Below are positions 61,148 through 64,000 of a stretch of DNA of 64,000 nucleotides, one piece after another. How positions within the stretch are numbered: position 1 is the stretch's first letter; each line of letters begins with the position of its first letter. The translations under genes and the position numbers were made by a program. The notes under the pieces were generated by a model that was given only the letters and a program-made list of their open reading frames with translations, did not search any database and had not been told where the DNA came from. The stretch is from Streptomyces triculaminicus. GTDB taxonomy: Bacteria > Actinomycetota > Actinomycetes > Streptomycetales > Streptomycetaceae. The DNA lies in NCBI RefSeq assembly GCF_017349075.1, contig NZ_JAFMOF010000003.1:248001-312000 (forward strand), written 5' to 3'.

Positions 61148-62661
61148 ACCACCCGGACGCACGACCCAAGGGGCCCTCACCCATGTTCTCCGTCAAGAAA
61201 CCCGCCGTCCTGCGTCAGGACGCGCTCGCCTCGCTCGTCGTCTTCCTCGTGGCCCTGCCGTTGTGCGTCGGCGTGGCCGTGGCGTCCGGGGTGCCGGCCG
61301 AACTCGGCCTGATCACCGGCATAGTCGGCGGCCTCGTCGTAGGCGCCATGCCGGGCAGCACCTTCCAGGTCAGCGGCCCCGCCGCCGGACTGACGGTGCT
61401 GGTGTTCGAAGCCGTACGGGAGTTCGGCCTGGGCATGCTCGGCGCCATCGTCCTGGTCACCGGCCTGCTCCAACTCGCCCTGGGCGCCCTGCGCTTCGGC
61501 CGGTGGTTCCGGGCGATCTCGGTCGCGGTCGTCCACGGCATGCTCGCCGGCATCGGACTCGTCCTCCTCTTCGGCCAGCTCTACACCATGGCCGGCGTCA
61601 AGCAGCCGCGCTCGGGCATGGAGAAGATCGCGGGCGTCCCCGGGCTCGCCGTGGACATCGTCACCGACGGCGACGCCCTGACCGCCTTCGCGGTCGGCGC
61701 GGCGACCATCGCGGTGCTGGTGCTGTGGAAGAAGCTCCCGGGCAAGGCCCAGCTGGTGCCCGCGCCGCTGGTCGCCGTCGCGCTGGCCACGGCCGTCACC
61801 GCGCTGGGCGGCCTGGACATCGCCAACGTCGAGGTGAAGGGGCTGCTGGACGCCGTCCAGCCGCCCGGCCTGAACGACCTCACCTCGCTCGCCAGCGTCG
61901 CCGTGCTCGGCACGGTCCTCGCCTTCACCCTCATCGCCTCGGCCGAGTCCCTGTTCAGCGCGGCCGCCGTGGACCGGATGCACGACGGCCCCCGCACCCA
62001 CTACGACAAGGAGCTGCTCGCCCAGGGCCTGGGCAACACGGTGTGCGGCGTACTCGGCGCCCTGCCGATGACGGCCGTCATCGTCCGCAGCGCCGCCAAC
62101 GTCCAGGCCGGCGCGAGGACCCCGCTCTCCCGGGTGCTGCACGGCGCGTGGCTGCTGCTGTTCGCGGTGCTGCTCCCCGCGGCCATCGGCGTCATCCCGC
62201 TCGCCGCGCTGGCGGGCGTGCTGGTGCACGCCGGCTGCAAGCTGGTGCCGGTGAAGGAGATCGGCCCACTGTGGCGCGACCACCGGGGCGAGGCGGTGAT
62301 CCTCGCGGTCACGGCCGTCGCCATCGTCACGACCAGCATGTTCGAGGGCGTGGTGCTCGGACTCCTGCTGGCGGTGGTGAAGTCGGCATGGGAGACCTCC
62401 AAGATCCATGTGGAGGTCCGTGAGGACGACGGCCGGATGACGGTGGTCCTCACCGGCAACGCCACGTTCCTGCGGCTGCCCCGCATCCTGGAGACCCTGG
62501 AGGCGCTCCCGCAGGACCGGCCCATCGAGCTGGACCTGTCCCCCCTGCGCCATGTGGACCACGCGTGCCGCACGGCCCTGGAGGCCTGGGCCGCCCGCCA
62601 CAACGACGCGGACACCGAGCCGGTACGGCTGCGGCACGCACGGCTGACCGCCGTGGCCTAG
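61144..62661 (+). CDS. SulP-family anion transporter with STAS domain (probable bicarbonate carrier)
   Basis: 505 aa. About ten to twelve membrane helices (DALASLVVFLVALPLCVGVAVASGVPAELGLITGIVGGLV, FQVSGPAAGLTVLVFE is the SulP substrate-site region) and a C-terminal STAS domain (about 420-500, VLTGNATFLRLPRILETLE). Coupling to carbonic anhydrase points to bicarbonate, as in BicA; specificity is inferred. GTG at 61144 overlaps the upstream stop; an ATG at 61183 just before the conserved FSVKKPAVLRQD is an equally good start. Confidence 0.88.
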   Translation: MNHPDARPKGPSPMFSVKKPAVLRQDALASLVVFLVALPLCVGVAVASGVPAELGLITGIVGGLVVGAMPGSTFQVSGPAAGLTVLVFEAVREFGLGMLGAIVLVTGLLQLALGALRFGRWFRAISVAVVHGMLAGIGLVLLFGQLYTMAGVKQPRSGMEKIAGVPGLAVDIVTDGDALTAFAVGAATIAVLVLWKKLPGKAQLVPAPLVAVALATAVTALGGLDIANVEVKGLLDAVQPPGLNDLTSLASVAVLGTVLAFTLIASAESLFSAAAVDRMHDGPRTHYDKELLAQGLGNTVCGVLGALPMTAVIVRSAANVQAGARTPLSRVLHGAWLLLFAVLLPAAIGVIPLAALAGVLVHAGCKLVPVKEIGPLWRDHRGEAVILAVTAVAIVTTSMFEGVVLGLLLAVVKSAWETSKIHVEVREDDGRMTVVLTGNATFLRLPRILETLEALPQDRPIELDLSPLRHVDHACRTALEAWAARHNDADTEPVRLRHARLTAVA

Positions 62662-62724
62662 CCCGGCTCGGCCGACCCGGCCCGCCGACGACGGCCGTAC
62701 CCGGCACCCCAGGTGCGGCCGCCG

Positions 62725-62749
62725 CGCCCGCCGGCCCGGCCGGCGGGCG
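62725..62749. terminator. GC hairpin between the SulP gene and the next convergent gene
   Basis: 10-bp perfect stem CGCCCGCCGG / CCGGCGGGCG with loop CCCGG; followed by two copies of GCGGTCAGTG. Possible bidirectional terminator. Confidence 0.5.
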
Positions 62750-62768
62750 GTGGGCGGTCAGTGAGCGG

Positions 62769-63272
62769 TCAGTGGGCGCGCTCGCCCCGGTTGAGGACCA
62801 TGACCACCACGGACCCCACGATCACCAGCCGTTCCGTCAGCGCGTCGAGCTGCCGGCGCTGCTCCGGCGGCAGGTGCCAGTCCTCCCACCACGCGGCCTC
62901 CTGCTGCGAACAGGGGCCCGACCACTCCTCCTCCCACGCCCGTCCCAGCTGGACGGAGAGGGGGATCACCGAGCGGGCCAGGCCGCCGTAGGCGCCGAGC
63001 ACCGCGAGCATGGGGCTGCCCGGCAGCCAGTCCCGCCAGGTCGCCAGCAGCTCGTCGGCGAGGCGGGCCACGTCCTCCAGCCACAGCACGTGCTGGGACA
63101 CCCAGCCCTGGGCCTGGGGGCATGCGGGCATGCCCGGCAGCAGGCGCTGTTCCAGCTGCTCACGACGGGTGAGGAACTCCCGTGCGAGGCCCAGCTCGTA
63201 GTCGGAAGGAACCCAGGAACCCTCGGTCAGGGCGATGGCGGCGGCCTCGACCGCATCGACAGCTTGGCTCAT
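62769..63272 (-). CDS. Conserved hypothetical soluble protein
   Basis: 167 aa, mostly helical, Trp-rich (HVLWLEDVARLADELLATWRDWLPG, AWWEDWHLPPEQRR). A C-terminal hydrophobic stretch (LVIVGSVVVMVLN) could be a membrane anchor or a core strand. No domain recognised. ATG at 63272. Confidence 0.7.
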   Translation of the reverse strand: MSQAVDAVEAAAIALTEGSWVPSDYELGLAREFLTRREQLEQRLLPGMPACPQAQGWVSQHVLWLEDVARLADELLATWRDWLPGSPMLAVLGAYGGLARSVIPLSVQLGRAWEEEWSGPCSQQEAAWWEDWHLPPEQRRQLDALTERLVIVGSVVVMVLNRGERAH

Positions 63273-63427
63273 CCCGCCACCGTACGTGACCCCTGGTCAG
63301 CGGGGTTGCCAAGGCCCCCGATCCGCCGGACGCGAGCGCCTCGGTCCGTGTGCCGCCTCAGCCTGGCGACACTGCGCTGTCCCGGGGGCAACCCCCGGAC
63401 CCCCGGCCGGGCCCGGCTCCGGCCGCC

Positions 63428-64000
63428 TCAGTCCGTGGGCCGCCTCAGCCTCGCGACGAACTTGTACCGGTCGCCCCGGTAGACCGAGCGCACCCATTCC
63501 ACCGGCTTGCCCTCCGCGTCCAGCGAGTGGCGCGAGAGCATCAGCATCGGCAGGCCGACGTCCGTGCCCAGCAGGCCCGCCTCGCGGGGGGTGGCCAGGG
63601 AGGTCTCGATCGTCTCCTCCGCCTCGGCCAGATGGACGTCGTAGACCTCCGCCAGGGCGGTGTAGAGCGAGGTGTGCTTCGCCAGGCTCCGGCGCAGCGC
63701 CGGGAAGCGCTTCGCCGACAGGTGGGTGGTCTCGATCGCCATCGGCTCGCCGCTGGCCAGCCGCAGCCGCTCGATGCGCAGCACCCGCCCGCCCGTGGCG
63801 ATGTCGAGGAGCCCGGCGAGCCGGTCGTCGGCGGTGACGTAGCCGATGTCCAGCAGCTGGGAGGTGGGCTCGAGGCCCTGGGCCCGCATGTCCTCCGTAT
63901 AGGAGGTCAGTTGCAGCGCCTGGGAGACCTTGGGCTTCGCGACGAACGTCCCCTTGCCCTGGATGCGTTCCAGGCGGCCCTCGACGACCAGCTCCTGCAG
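63428..64000 (-). CDS. dasR: GntR/HutC-family regulator DasR (partial, 5' end off the right edge)
   Basis: The visible 190 residues hold the end of the winged helix (LQELVVEGRLERIQGKGTFV) and the complete UTRA effector domain (VLRIERLRLASGEPMAIETT, FPALRRSL, EAEETIETSLATPREAGLLG, MLMLSRHSLD, EWVRSVYRGDRYKFVARL). This matches, from memory, S. coelicolor DasR almost residue for residue. DasR binds glucosamine phosphates and controls chitin/GlcNAc use, development and antibiotics. Confidence 0.93.
   Translation of the reverse strand: MQELVVEGRLERIQGKGTFVAKPKVSQALQLTSYTEDMRAQGLEPTSQLLDIGYVTADDRLAGLLDIATGGRVLRIERLRLASGEPMAIETTHLSAKRFPALRRSLAKHTSLYTALAEVYDVHLAEAEETIETSLATPREAGLLGTDVGLPMLMLSRHSLDAEGKPVEWVRSVYRGDRYKFVARLRRPTD

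Noticed and set aside
1..64000. CRISPR arrays, insertion sequences, prophage or integrative elements
   Set aside because: No regularly spaced repeats, transposase or integrase genes were found, and the tRNA genes show no attachment-site duplication other than the intact second initiator tRNA copy.

Overview
The window is chromosomal DNA of a Streptomyces species: about 72% GC, strong third-position GC bias, many GTG starts and ATGA/GTGA coupled genes. Gene content and order match, from memory, the conserved core of the Streptomyces chromosome that in S. coelicolor runs roughly from SCO5179 to SCO5231 (adnB/adnA, mycoredoxin, uvrD2, wblC, sigR-rsrA, hisN, aroA, def, nrdAB, dasR). No insertion sequence, prophage or CRISPR array was seen. 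Both edges cut genes: modC on the left and dasR on the right.

Layout. 1-2.5 kb: molybdate importer modABC and its probable regulator, on the minus strand. 2.5-5.8 kb: a flippase-like membrane protein with a kinase-like middle domain, and an alkyltransferase-like protein lacking the acceptor cysteine. 6-17.6 kb: a DNA-repair block of AdnB, AdnA and UvrD2 helicases with an M20 peptidase, NudC and mycoredoxin. 17.6-19.2 kb: the wblC (whiB7-type) resistance regulator behind a long attenuator leader carrying an upstream ORF, followed by two small genes. 19.2-26 kb: ABC1 kinase, an orphan RRE/E1-like protein, a YgjP-type metallopeptidase and a TerD-AIM24 operon. 26-35.3 kb: NUDIX, DUF2342, SDR, moaE, PDZ-Lon-like protease, PPA1309 and UPF0182 genes. 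35.3-37.8 kb: two identical initiator tRNA genes flanking a Sel1-repeat gene. 37.8-45.8 kb: catR/katA, CBS protein, hisN, a TetR regulator and an SMR pump, rsgA, aroA, M50 peptidase. 45.8-53.8 kb: YedK/HMCES, a hydrolase, sigR-rsrA, an HD-GYP pair, a TPR protein, peptide deformylase. 53.8-64 kb: YCII protein, nrdAB with a cobalamin riboswitch, a solute:sodium symporter, carbonic anhydrase with SulP transporter, and dasR.

Common themes are redox and antibiotic stress and DNA repair. Sigma-R-type promoters (GGAAT-N18/19-GTT) stand before both sigR and mycoredoxin. The sigR promoter lies upstream of an in-frame ATG that gives exactly a 55-residue N-terminal extension. wblC has a WhiB7-type promoter, a 97-codon leader ORF and a strong intrinsic terminator. 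nrdAB carries a B12 riboswitch, so class I ribonucleotide reductase should fall when cobalamin is available.

Quality warning. adnA, the end of modB and the TerD-AIM24 linker contain frame changes that nearly all map to short C (or G) runs and are mostly explained by one missing C. These look like homopolymer errors in the assembly rather than true pseudogenes, but reads would be needed to settle it.
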